A stretch of 64,000 nucleotides of DNA from an uncultured Christensenella sp. GTDB taxonomy: Bacteria; Bacillota; Clostridia; Christensenellales; Borkfalkiaceae. The stretch lies in contig CAJUER010000001.1 in assembly GCA_910585705.1 (NCBI GenBank), forward strand, positions 918,840 to 982,839, given 5' to 3'. The notes under the pieces were generated by a model. It did not search any database. It had not been told where the DNA came from and worked only from the letters and a program-made list of their open reading frames with translations. Shown piece by piece: positions 45,055 to 54,001 of the stretch; the stretch's first letter is position 1, and the number at the start of each line of letters is the position of its first letter. The position numbers were made by a program, and so were the translations under genes.

Positions 45055-45076
45055 AGAAGTCGATTTATCGGCTTCT
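45055..45076 (+). terminator. displaced tRNA-operon terminator
   Basis: AGAAGTCGA / TCGGCTTCT (one G-U) with a long T-run. In the uninterrupted chromosome it would lie ~25 bp after tRNA-Glu. Confidence 0.7.
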
Positions 45077-45089
45077 TTTTTTTTTGCGC

Positions 45090-45310
45090 TTTGTTTATCG
45101 TTGCTCTCGCCCTCACCTTTGCCCTCGCTTTCGTTATTGCTGTTGTCGTTGAAGTAATCGGGAAAAATCAAGTTCAATAACAGTTCCTCTTTCTGCCCGC
45201 TTTTCAAGTGGCATAGCACTTTAATTTTGTCGTCTTACAGTACTATGCGGTAAATTAATGCAAAGCTGTTTTTATTAAACTCCCACACTTGGTCGTCTTA
45301 ACGCCCAGCC
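45090..45310 (-). pseudogene. decayed fragment, possibly the C-terminus of a serine recombinase
   Basis: Read on the minus strand, one frame gives FNKNSFALIYRIVL, a TAA, then DDKIKVLCHLKSGQKEELLL and a low-complexity K/S/E tail. The LYDDKI-like segment recalls the end of large serine recombinases, with a tyrosine codon changed to stop. Beyond it, to 45600, an AT-rich minus frame (45255-45554) has hydrophobic, unconserved-looking sequence that I do not regard as a gene. Probably debris of an earlier insertion at the same tRNA. Confidence 0.3.
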
Positions 45311-45603
45311 CGTACAGATAGCGTATTAAATCGACGTAATTGCTCCATGCGAAAAACATTTTAAAAACAATCTTGACAATAAGCAAAAATTCCTTGTTAA
45401 TCACAAAACCCTTTATGTTGTTTGCTTTGTAGAAAGACCCAATTAAACCGCCGAGATACTTGCATTTTACCGACGACAATAAATACCGTCCGAAAAATTT
45501 ATAAATTTCACAGAATAAAAATCGGACTTTATGAACTATGAAGCCGCCTATCAAAGCGACAGCGAAAAAAGACCGCGATTTCTAATTTCTAATTAAATAA
45601 TTA

Positions 45604-45636
45604 AAACAGGCGCTAAGCATAACTTAGCGCCTGTTT
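45604..45636 (-). terminator. terminator of the surface-protein gene
   Basis: AAACAGGCGCTAAG / CTTAGCGCCTGTTT fourteen-base stem, CATAA loop, T-rich on the minus strand. Confidence 0.8.
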
Positions 45637-45660
45637 GTCTTTCCGCTTAACGCGGTTTAT

Positions 45661-48465
45661 TTAATTGGATTTTTTCTTTTTAAGAACAATAACCGCAGCA
45701 ATTGCCGAAGCCGCGCCGGCGATAACAACCGCGCCTATTATGCAACCTGCTATTACTCCTGCATTGCTTCCGTTTTTATTCGCGCCGCCGGGAGCTGTCG
45801 CAACCATGCCCAAATCCCCGATAACTATGCCTTTTTCCGCGTAGCTTCTTACAGACTGTTCGGTTACGAAAGTAACTTCAAGCATATTGCCTGCTTCGAG
45901 TTCGGACTTGTTGAGCGTAAGCTTGCCGTCCTTTATTCTGTCCGCGCTTACGGTTTTGCCGTTTAATACGACTTTACCCACCTGATAGCCGCTGTCGGCT
46001 TTCAAGTCGTAAGTGATCGTATCGCCCGTTACTTCGCAAATGCCTCCCTTGCCGTCGGCAGTTACCGTGCCGCCCGCACCCGTTACGCTTGCGTAAACGT
46101 TTTTGATTGTGCTTTGCGTAACCGCATCACTGTCCTTTTTAAGCTGAACCAACGTGAAGGGGCTGAAACTTTGTACCTTTGCGATAAGACCGTATTCGGT
46201 AATGATTACGGGAATTTCTTCCACGCCGGTTATATTACCCTTATCGTCGTGTTTATAGTGATAAATTTTGAACGTCGTACCCGCGTCGTCGGGACTGTAA
46301 CCTTCGGGGAAGCCAAAAGCAACCTGCATATAACTTCCGTTGGGAACCTTCTGCACAACGCCGCAAATCTGCAAATCTATTTCATAAGACGTAGAAGAAA
46401 CGATGTCTTCCTCTTTGACGGGCGTTTCCTTTTTAAGCATTTCGTCCATCTTCTGCTCTTTCTCTGCGGAAGGCTTGTTGGCTACAAGGATAAGCTGGCT
46501 TCTTTGGCTCTGCGCATAATAGTTGCCGTTTTCATCCTTGAAATCGGTTACCGACAAGTCTGAAGTATCGAGCATTTTCGGCTGACCGAAAACGTTCATA
46601 TAAAGTCTGCCGTCGTTGAAAATTTTACTGCAAACAACGCTTTTACCGCCGAAAAAGTAGCTTACGGGCAAGGGTACTTTTTTGCTTTTCTTGCCGACAA
46701 GGTTTGCCGGAACAAAATCATAACTAACCGCGTTGTGGATGTACATTTTGCTGGGCGTGAATGTGAAAGTTATGGTCTTCTTTCCGTCCCATTTAAAGTT
46801 TGTAAGCTGTGCGTGCTGTTTAACCGTATCGTTGCCGCGCGACGTGATGAAATCCATAAATACGTCTGCTTCGGTTTTGCCTTCGGCAATTTCCAAATCA
46901 TCGGTATAAACGATTTTAATATCATAAGTTTTGTCAACCGAATAAGTACCCGTATTCGACGGCGTTGCATTTCCGCCGGGAGCCGGCACATACGAACCCG
47001 ATAAGTTGTTGTGATATAATGAGCTTAAAGCGCCTATAAAATGCTCGTCGGTAAGTTTTTCAGGATCATAATAATAGAAACATTCTTTACCTGCGTTTTC
47101 ACCGTATTCCGGTCTATCGGGATACGTTGCACCGCCGCTTACGTCGGGAGCGTAATCAATCAATGCAAATTGAAAATATTCGCCCGTTGTCGGAGTAACC
47201 CTGAAAAGCACCTCAGTATCGGTAAATTTGAAAGCGCTGCCGAACATTTCGCTTGCACCGTAGAAATTGAACCACGGGCTCCACTTTATCTCTTTGGTCT
47301 CTTTATCGGTATCACCGAAACGGAATCCCATATATTTACCTTCTTTTTGCAAAGGCATAACTCCTTTACCGTCGAAAGAAATCGTAAGGGTAAGCGTGGA
47401 ATTCTCAGGTTTGTCTGCCACGTCATATTCACCTTTGATTTCCATACCGTTATCGTCGGAATCCACTCCGTAATTATAGGGTTTGATTGCGGGATATTTA
47501 AGCTCGTATCCGGAAGACGAAATTACGTTGTCTTCGATATGGCTGTCAAACAAAGCGTCTCCGCCGACTAAAAGCCATTTTTCGTTATCGGCTGCGCCGT
47601 CGTTAAACGTAACGTCTACCGCATACCACAAGCCTTCCACTTCAACGTAGTTCCACATATGCGCCACGTTTTTGCCGCCCGATACGGAATAGCCCTGAAC
47701 GCAAACGCAGGGAATATCCAACCTATCCATAACGGCTTTGAAGCCCTTTGAATAGCCGCCGCAGATTGCCTTGCCGTTTACAAGCGAGCCGTAAGCCGTG
47801 CTTATGTAAGCCGCTTCGGGTCCGTCTACGTTTCTACCGTCCTGTACGGTCGTGCCGAAGCTGTATTCGGTGTTATCTACTATGTATTTGTTTACATACT
47901 TAATTTGCGCCACAGCGTCTTCGCCTGCCGCTTTCGCGCCCCTGACGATTTCCGTGAGTTTGCTTTCATACTTCTGTATTGCCGTATCAACCGCGCTTTT
48001 GCTGTTGATGCCGCCCGTATAGAGCGTTGCCGCACGGCTGGTATCGAGGAAAGCCACAGTCTTACTGCCCTGCTGTCCCGCGCTTATCGACGTTGCGAAC
48101 AAATCCGCGTAGAAAAGGTCGGGATGGTCCATTATGTAAGCGTCGCGCCCCGCGCCGTATGACTGGGGAATTTTTTTGCTTCCGCCGTTGATGTAGGCGT
48201 CAACCTGTTCCGTGCCGAGCACGTTGTTTTCTATAAGATCGTACTCTAAAGTGCCGTTTTTAAAAGCGCCTTCGTTGCCGAGTTTTTCAAACGCATTGTA
48301 AAAATTCTGTGCGACTGCGTCGTTTTTAAGATTTGCCGAGAAATAGTGATTGCTTTCATCGGTAGTATTTTCCGCGAATGCAACTATTCCCGTTCCGGCT
48401 ATTATTCCTGTTGTAAGCGCCGCGCAAGCCGCAAAGGCACCTAAACGTTTAGTAATCGATTTCAT
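45661..48465 (-). CDS. secreted, membrane-anchored transglutaminase-like surface protein
   Basis: 934 residues. Signal peptide ~1-31 (KSITKRLGAFAACAAL... cleaved after VAFA). Transglutaminase-like core at ~165-300 with Cys in NGKAICGGYSKGFKAVMD, His in VAHMWNYVEV and Asp in WYAVDVTFND, the complete C-H-D triad. Beta-sandwich/Big-like regions fill ~330-890, and a C-terminal transmembrane helix with KKKK tail (~900-934) anchors it to the membrane. It probably cleaves or crosslinks peptides in the wall. Own promoter, ribosome site TTGGAGG, own terminator. Confidence 0.85.
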   Translation of the reverse strand: MKSITKRLGAFAACAALTTGIIAGTGIVAFAENTTDESNHYFSANLKNDAVAQNFYNAFEKLGNEGAFKNGTLEYDLIENNVLGTEQVDAYINGGSKKIPQSYGAGRDAYIMDHPDLFYADLFATSISAGQQGSKTVAFLDTSRAATLYTGGINSKSAVDTAIQKYESKLTEIVRGAKAAGEDAVAQIKYVNKYIVDNTEYSFGTTVQDGRNVDGPEAAYISTAYGSLVNGKAICGGYSKGFKAVMDRLDIPCVCVQGYSVSGGKNVAHMWNYVEVEGLWYAVDVTFNDGAADNEKWLLVGGDALFDSHIEDNVISSSGYELKYPAIKPYNYGVDSDDNGMEIKGEYDVADKPENSTLTLTISFDGKGVMPLQKEGKYMGFRFGDTDKETKEIKWSPWFNFYGASEMFGSAFKFTDTEVLFRVTPTTGEYFQFALIDYAPDVSGGATYPDRPEYGENAGKECFYYYDPEKLTDEHFIGALSSLYHNNLSGSYVPAPGGNATPSNTGTYSVDKTYDIKIVYTDDLEIAEGKTEADVFMDFITSRGNDTVKQHAQLTNFKWDGKKTITFTFTPSKMYIHNAVSYDFVPANLVGKKSKKVPLPVSYFFGGKSVVCSKIFNDGRLYMNVFGQPKMLDTSDLSVTDFKDENGNYYAQSQRSQLILVANKPSAEKEQKMDEMLKKETPVKEEDIVSSTSYEIDLQICGVVQKVPNGSYMQVAFGFPEGYSPDDAGTTFKIYHYKHDDKGNITGVEEIPVIITEYGLIAKVQSFSPFTLVQLKKDSDAVTQSTIKNVYASVTGAGGTVTADGKGGICEVTGDTITYDLKADSGYQVGKVVLNGKTVSADRIKDGKLTLNKSELEAGNMLEVTFVTEQSVRSYAEKGIVIGDLGMVATAPGGANKNGSNAGVIAGCIIGAVVIAGAASAIAAVIVLKKKKSN

Positions 48466-48510
48466 AAAACCTCCAATAAATTTTTATACGATTTCGATTT
48501 CAACCCGTAT

Positions 48511-48539
48511 ATTATATACAATCATAAAATTTAAATCAA
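48511..48539 (-). promoter_or_regulatory. promoter of the transglutaminase gene
   Basis: TTGATT (48534-48539), 17-bp spacer, TATAAT (48511-48516), leader ~40 bases. Confidence 0.7.
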
Positions 48540-48581
48540 CTGTTTTAACAAACAAACTCTGCCAAGCCGCGTTTGGAAAAA

Positions 48582-51518
48582 TCAGTCATTTTTATTGAGA
48601 AATTCCGTCAGAACGCTTTCAAGTCGGTTTATGTCGACGGGTTTTGCGATATGCGCGTTCATTCCCGAGCTCAATGCTTTGGCTATATCTTCCGCAAAGG
48701 CGTTTGCCGTCATCGCTATGACGGGAATTTGCTTTGCGCGAGCGTGACTGCTTGCACGCAGGGCCTCCGCCGCTTCGTATCCGTTCATTACCGGCATTTG
48801 TATATCCATCAGCACAAGGTCGTAATAATCCTTTTCCGACTTCACAAACATATCCAGCGCCTCTTTACCGTTTACCGCAACCTCGCAGACAACGCCTTTC
48901 ATATCCAACAGCTCGACAAGGATTTCCGAGTTAAGCTCGTTGTCTTCGGCGACGAGAAACCTCCTGCCTTTGAGCGTTTCCGCCGCTTCCGCAGGCTTGG
49001 GAGAGCTTTTTCTTTCTCCGCATACCTTGCGCACAGCCTGTCTGAAATTACTCAAAAAGAAGGGCTTGGGTAAAAACGCATCGATGCCGGCCTCTACCGC
49101 CTGCTCCTCGCAGTCGCTCCAATCGTAGGCGGTGAGAAGCATAACCGGCAGATCTTCGGCGGTTTTGCGTATAGATCGGGTAGTTTCTATTCCGTTCATT
49201 CCCGGCATTTTCATATCTACGAGAATCAAATCGTACGCGCCGCCGTTTTTGCCCGTTTTGCCGACAAGCGATATCGCAGACGCGCCGTCAAGCACATAAT
49301 CGGCTTGAAGTCCGCAATCGGAAAGCGCCGCTACAACGCTTTGACATACGTCCTCGTCGTCGTCGATTATAAGCACCTTTTTTAAGCCGTATTCGTTCCA
49401 ATCGCTTTCCGCTTCCCCGTCAAGTACGCGAAGTTCCAGCTCGACGCAGAAAGTACTTCCCTTGCCCTGCTCGCTTTGTACGGTTATCGTGCCGCCCATA
49501 AGCTCGACAAGGTTTTTCGCAATGGACATTCCCAGTCCCGTGCCCTGTATCTGGTTTACGGTGCTGGATATCTCCCTCGCAAAAGGTTTGAAAACAGTTT
49601 CAAGAAATTCGGGCGACATACCTATTCCGTTATCTGTAACGGTAAAGCAAAGGTGCGCGAAATTTTCGTTTGTGCGCGGGAGCCCGCGTATATTCATTTC
49701 GATTTTTCCGCCGTCGGGCGTGTATTTGACCGCGTTGGAAAGAATATTGAGTAATATCTGGTTCAGACGAAGCTTGTCGCCCATAAGCCGTTCTTCCTTT
49801 ATATCGGAAACGGAAATTTCAAACCGCTGTCCTTTTGCTTTTGCCTGCGGGCGGATAATGTTGCCAAGCTCCTCCACCATTTCGGCAAGGCTCAACTCGC
49901 CGACGTTCAAAGCAACCTTTCCGTTCTCAATTTTACTCATGTCGAGAATATCGTTTATGAGACCTAAAAGATGCTGGCTCGAAGAGGAAATCTTGTTTGT
50001 GTACTGCGTTACTTTTTCGATATTGCCCGCGTCGCGTTTCAAAAGTTCCGTAAAGCCCATAATTGCGTTCATCGGCGTGCGGATGTCGTGGCTCATATTG
50101 CTTAAAAATCTGCTTTTCGCCTCGTTCGCCGCTTTCGCGCTTTCGAGCGCGGCTTTAAGCGCGGTTTTAGACCTGTATTCGGAAGTTCTGTCCGAAAGTA
50201 CGACTATAAATTTTTCACTTTTGAAAATCAGGGAACGGAACACCGTTTCGAAGAAGAATTTCTGTTCGCCCGTAACCTTATGACGGCGTATACAGTCGAA
50301 TGAAAGACTGCCGTCCGCCGGAAGCGCGGAAAGCGTTTCGAGGTCTACTTTTTCACCTCCGACGTAGTCGTTATTTCCCAACACGGAAACCGACTCCCTC
50401 GCTTCCGCAAGCGGAATGCCCAGCACACGCTCGATATTGGGGCTGACGTATTCAACTTTAAAGCCGTCGCTCGAAAGCATTAAAAACACGTCGTCGGTGT
50501 TGTTTGCAAGCAGACCGAAAAGCTGTTCGCGGTGCTTAACCTCAGTTTCCTTCGCCAAAATGCGTTTACGGCTGAAAAACGTTATAATAATGAACAGCGC
50601 GATTATGACAATGACAAGTATGGTAATTACGACTATCGTCTGCGAAGTCTTCAAAATTTTGTTGCCGTGACCTATTATTGACGAGTTAGGTATTACCGAA
50701 ATTATGTACCAGTCGTTTATGTTGTCAAGCGGAACGAACGCGAAAACATATTCTTCGTTTTTGAAATTCAAGCTCATCGCGCCGAGCTTTTTATCCTTCA
50801 TACTCTCGGCAAACCTGTCTATGTCGCTTTGGCTATTGCCGTTATACTTTATTATATCGAATATGTTGGATATTGTGTGGTTGCTGTTTATGTGCGAGGA
50901 ACGCACCATTATATCGCCATCGCCGTTTACTATATAAGAAAAACCCGTATGATTATAGAACGAAAGGGAAAATTCGTTCCTTACATAGGAAAGAACCTGA
51001 CCTTTTCTTACGATAGCTTCGACTCCGTCGGTGAATTTAAATCTTTCGTAATAACCTATCGTAAGCTGTCCCGTAAAGTCGTTTATGTACGGCTTGGTTA
51101 CTCCGCTTTCTCCGTAGCCTTCGTACTTCTTTTCTATTTCTTCCTTAGTTAAGCGTATAACCTCGTCGCTGTCGGCAAGATACAAATCGCCGCCGTTTGC
51201 GTCCGTTATCAAAAGCGAATAAATTCCCTCCTCGCCGTAACGGTGAAATTGCAGAATTTCCGCAATTTCTTCCCTCTCTTCCGAAGAATACTTTTTAAAG
51301 TTCCTCGACAGTCTGCCTACCGTTTCCTTTTCCTTAACTATATATGTTTCGAAGGCGCGTCCGCCCTGCAAGGTAACTTCGGTTATGTCCTGAACCAGCT
51401 GGTTCCAAAGAGAGCGCTGCATATTAGAAATGTAAACGTACCCCAATATAGGCAACAGCACCGCCGCGATAACCGCAAGCGCAAGTGCGACTATCATTTT
51501 TATGTTTTCGGTTTTCAT
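48582..51518 (-). CDS. hybrid sensor histidine kinase with two receiver domains
   Basis: 978 residues. Transmembrane helices at ~10-30 and ~292-315 enclose a Cache-like extracellular sensor. Then PAS (~335-445), HisKA with the phospho-acceptor in FLSNMSHDIRTPMNAIMGF, HATPase (NAVKYTPDGG, DNGIGM, GTGLGMSI), receiver 1 (KVLIIDDDED, LILVDMKMPGMNG) and receiver 2 (RFLVAEDNELN, LVLMDIQMPVMNG). No HPt or output domain, so a separate partner must follow. The ATG overlaps the stop of the upstream lipoprotein (ATGA), so the pair is translationally coupled. Confidence 0.93.
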   Translation of the reverse strand: MKTENIKMIVALALAVIAAVLLPILGYVYISNMQRSLWNQLVQDITEVTLQGGRAFETYIVKEKETVGRLSRNFKKYSSEEREEIAEILQFHRYGEEGIYSLLITDANGGDLYLADSDEVIRLTKEEIEKKYEGYGESGVTKPYINDFTGQLTIGYYERFKFTDGVEAIVRKGQVLSYVRNEFSLSFYNHTGFSYIVNGDGDIMVRSSHINSNHTISNIFDIIKYNGNSQSDIDRFAESMKDKKLGAMSLNFKNEEYVFAFVPLDNINDWYIISVIPNSSIIGHGNKILKTSQTIVVITILVIVIIALFIIITFFSRKRILAKETEVKHREQLFGLLANNTDDVFLMLSSDGFKVEYVSPNIERVLGIPLAEARESVSVLGNNDYVGGEKVDLETLSALPADGSLSFDCIRRHKVTGEQKFFFETVFRSLIFKSEKFIVVLSDRTSEYRSKTALKAALESAKAANEAKSRFLSNMSHDIRTPMNAIMGFTELLKRDAGNIEKVTQYTNKISSSSQHLLGLINDILDMSKIENGKVALNVGELSLAEMVEELGNIIRPQAKAKGQRFEISVSDIKEERLMGDKLRLNQILLNILSNAVKYTPDGGKIEMNIRGLPRTNENFAHLCFTVTDNGIGMSPEFLETVFKPFAREISSTVNQIQGTGLGMSIAKNLVELMGGTITVQSEQGKGSTFCVELELRVLDGEAESDWNEYGLKKVLIIDDDEDVCQSVVAALSDCGLQADYVLDGASAISLVGKTGKNGGAYDLILVDMKMPGMNGIETTRSIRKTAEDLPVMLLTAYDWSDCEEQAVEAGIDAFLPKPFFLSNFRQAVRKVCGERKSSPKPAEAAETLKGRRFLVAEDNELNSEILVELLDMKGVVCEVAVNGKEALDMFVKSEKDYYDLVLMDIQMPVMNGYEAAEALRASSHARAKQIPVIAMTANAFAEDIAKALSSGMNAHIAKPVDINRLESVLTEFLNKND

Positions 51519-52819
51519 ATCATTGCGCCTCCTTTAACTTTGAGTTGCGCCGAAATATAAGCGTTTACCTCCGCCGCTCCCGCTCCGTCCATAAGCATAT
51601 CTGCGCATGATAAAAGATATCCGTCAAGCGGTACAGTAATGTTATAATCAGAGCCGATAACGCTTCTACCGTTGGTAAGATATTCAACGCAGGGCGCAAC
51701 GGTTTTATCCGTCTGCGCACCGAAGTCCTTTAAAGGCGAAAAAACGCATCTGCTTTCACAGTAACTTCGGATGATATCGGGCTTAGTAAGATATTTGAAA
51801 AACTTCATTCCGTCGTCCTTGTCTTCGCTTTCCGCATTGACGGAAACGCAGACGTCCGCGTCGACGACAAGCACGCTTCCGTCGTCGGCTACGGGATACG
51901 GATGAACGCCGTATTTTAATTGACCGTTAAGTTTTTTAAGCTTTACCGTCGCAGAACCTTCGGCTATCATAAACGGACTATCACCCTTTGCAAACACGTC
52001 GAGCGCGCCCGAAGCCTGTTCGGCTTTATTCGCCTGAACACCGTCAATCCAACCGTCCGCAACCATTTGCGCAACCATATTTATTCCGCCTTCAAGTTTT
52101 GCGGCGAGCGCAGAAGAATCCGAATTGAACAGGTTGATAGTTTTTTCAGTTTCCGCATTGTTGTACACGCCGTACATTCCGCGCGCTATAATCAAACTTT
52201 TTACGCATGACGAATTATTGACGACTATCGGAGTCACACCCTTAGAAACAAAGTAATCGCAGGCATTTTGCAATTCGCCGAAATTTTCGGGTATCTTTAT
52301 TCCGTGTGACGAAAGCAAACTGTAATTGACGTACAACCCGAACGTGGAAAGACACATAGGCGCAAAGTAAACTTGTCCCGCACCGTCCGCGCCTTTTCTT
52401 AATATCTGACTTCGTGCAATATCGCCGTATGCTTCAACGTCCAGAATATCCTTAACGTCTTCTGCGATTCCGCCGTTTACCAAATCGGCAATATGGTCGC
52501 GGTCAACCATAAAAACTTCGTCAAGCACGTTTGCCTCCGCACGTTTTTTAAGCGCCGTCCAGTATTCGGCGCCGCTTACACCTTCGTAAATTACGTTAAG
52601 CCCTTCGTTGGCTTTCATAAAGCCGTGAAGCGCCTCTTCAACGGCGAAAAGATTTTCCGCTTCTGCCGTATAGCCGAAAAAGCTTATCTCTTTGCCTGTA
52701 TAACCGTCGTTGTAATCGTCTATTAAGACCATTCCGCCGACACTTTTCGCGCACGCGCACAGAGGCAAAACGAATGATACCAATGCGGCAATCGAAAACG
52801 TAAATTTTGCTTTTTTCAT
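51515..52819 (-). CDS. lipoprotein, ABC-type solute-binding protein family 1
   Basis: 434 residues from ATG 52819, with AGGAG upstream. Lipoprotein signal MKKAKFTFSIAALVSFVLPLCAC with lipobox LPLC. Type I extracellular sugar-binding fold: ISFFGYTAEAENLFAVEEAL, then YEGVSGAEYWTALKKRAEAN, a periplasmic hinge and FKYLTKPDI. No ABC permease or ATPase is adjacent; instead the gene overlaps the histidine kinase, so it probably acts as that kinase's ligand-binding co-sensor. Confidence 0.85.
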   Translation of the reverse strand: MKKAKFTFSIAALVSFVLPLCACAKSVGGMVLIDDYNDGYTGKEISFFGYTAEAENLFAVEEALHGFMKANEGLNVIYEGVSGAEYWTALKKRAEANVLDEVFMVDRDHIADLVNGGIAEDVKDILDVEAYGDIARSQILRKGADGAGQVYFAPMCLSTFGLYVNYSLLSSHGIKIPENFGELQNACDYFVSKGVTPIVVNNSSCVKSLIIARGMYGVYNNAETEKTINLFNSDSSALAAKLEGGINMVAQMVADGWIDGVQANKAEQASGALDVFAKGDSPFMIAEGSATVKLKKLNGQLKYGVHPYPVADDGSVLVVDADVCVSVNAESEDKDDGMKFFKYLTKPDIIRSYCESRCVFSPLKDFGAQTDKTVAPCVEYLTNGRSVIGSDYNITVPLDGYLLSCADMLMDGAGAAEVNAYISAQLKVKGGAMI

Positions 52820-52840
52820 AAGAAACTCCTGTCGCCGATT

Positions 52841-52869
52841 ATTATAGCACAGCAACAAACTATTCGCAA
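52841..52869 (-). promoter_or_regulatory. promoter of the lipoprotein-kinase operon
   Basis: TTGCGA (52864-52869), 17-bp spacer, TATAAT (52841-52846). It abuts the T-tract of template-RNA unit 1. Confidence 0.75.
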
Positions 52870-52871
52870 CA

Positions 52872-53213
52872 AAAAAACCCAACCGCTTAATCCTAAGCAA
52901 GTGAATTAAATCACAGTTTCATACTGCGCGTTAATTCACGGTTGAGTCTGTTTCGCCTGCCGTGTTCGGCAGTCCGGACGGCGGTCCCTTCAACTCTTAT
53001 CTTTCCGTTCGGTAAAGCGTACTTTATCCGAATTCACGATGTTCCGTTATTTCCCAAACGGCGAGTAAAGCGCGGGACGAACAGCAAACGAGGACGACAC
53101 GCCATTAGTAGAGACCGAACCAAACGAAGTCAGAAAAAAAGCATTGCTAGCACTAAAAGCATGCCCGGAACGCAGCCAGGAAAGCCGTTCGTCAATATAA
53201 AACCGCCGCCCTT
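52872..53213 (-). ncRNA. template RNA unit 1 (scaffold type A)
   Basis: Promoter TTGCCA (53243-53248), 17-bp spacer, TATAAT (53220-53225); predicted 5' end ~53213, T7 end at ~52872. Variable segment 53080-53175 reads LRSGHAFSASNAFFLTSFG-type sequence ending FAVRPAL. It is closest to the unit 4 segment: of 20 adenines in unit 4, 11 differ here, versus 8 of 76 other bases (hand count). GACGAACGGC / GCTGTTCGTC flank the segment as a closing stem. P2 pairing changes in step (TGAATTAA / TTAATTCA) relative to type B. Confidence 0.78.
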
Positions 53214-53249
53214 GTTTTTATTATATCTGCCTGATTAACTTTTGGCAAT

Positions 53250-53591
53250 AAAAAAACTCAACCGCTTAATGTTAAGCTAATGATTTAAATCACAGTTTCA
53301 TACTGCGCGTTAAATCATGGTTGAGTCTGTTTCGCCTGCCATATCGGCAGTCCGGACGGCAGTCCCTTCAACTCCTATCTTTCCGTTCGGTAAAGCAGTG
53401 CTTTTGCCGAATTCGGGAATTAACGTCGTTTTTCAGACGGTGAGTGAAGCGCGGGACGAACAGCAAACGAGCACGAAACATTAAGATTGTCAGACGAACC
53501 GGACGTTGTCAGAGGCATAGCAGTGTAAGCGCCAAGAGGGTTACCGGAACGCAGCCAGGAAGCCGTTCGTCAATATAAAACCGCCGCCCTT
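53250..53591 (-). ncRNA. template RNA unit 2 (scaffold type B)
   Basis: Promoter TTGCCA (53621-53626), 17-bp spacer, TATAAT (53598-53603). Variable segment 53459-53554 reads LRSGNPLGAYTAMPLTTSG and ends FAVRPALHSP. Closest to unit 3: 10 of 21 unit-3 adenines differ, against 5 of 75 other bases. Its scaffold, however, is type B while unit 3 is type C. 3' three-way junction: ACTCAACC / GGTTGAGT closing stem, TGATTTAA / TTAAATCA, and GCTTAACATTAAGC hairpin, then T7. Confidence 0.8.
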
Positions 53592-53627
53592 GTTTTTATT
53601 ATATCTGCCTGATTAACTTTTGGCAAT

Positions 53628-53965
53628 AAAAAAACTCAACCGCTTAATGTTAAGCAAATGATTTAAAACTCGGCGCAGTGCCGTGCGTTAAATCTTGGTT
53701 GAGCTTGTTTCGCCTCCCTACTTCGGGTCAGGCAGGACGGATAGCCCCTTCAACTCTTATCAAACTGTTCGGAAAGTCAAATGCACATTTCCGAATTCGG
53801 GAAGAACGTCATTTTTCAGACGGTGAGTGAAGCGCGGGACGAACAGCCAACGAGCACGAGACGTTATGATTGTTAGATGAACCGGACGACGTCAGATGCA
53901 TAGCATTGTTAGCGTTATTAGGGTTACCGGAACGCAGCCAGGAAACACAGAAGGCTTCCGCCCTG
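53628..53965 (-). ncRNA. template RNA unit 3 (scaffold type C, adenine-rich template-like)
   Basis: Promoter TTGCAA (53995-54000), 17-bp spacer, TATAAT (53972-53977). Variable segment 53842-53937 is rich in AAY codons (NPNNANNA, then NNHN), as expected of an unmutated DGR template. The 5' flank differs from types A and B (GCGGAAGCCTTCTGTG) and lacks the GACGAAC arm of the closing stem. A chance minus-strand frame crosses it from 54000 but begins upstream of the promoter. Confidence 0.8.
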
Positions 53966-54001
53966 TTTTTAATTATAAATTGTTTTATATTTAATTGCAA
54001 T

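Noticed and set aside
45255..45554. 99-residue minus-strand ORF near the island's right end
   Set aside because: Hydrophobic and AT-rich without ribosome site; lies next to decayed recombinase-like sequence and is probably debris.
53809..54000. 63-residue minus-strand ORF containing WLRSG...VRPALHS
   Set aside because: Its start codon lies at or before the unit 3 -35 box, has no ribosome site and the frame is not kept in other units, so it is the variable segment read by chance, not an expressed gene.
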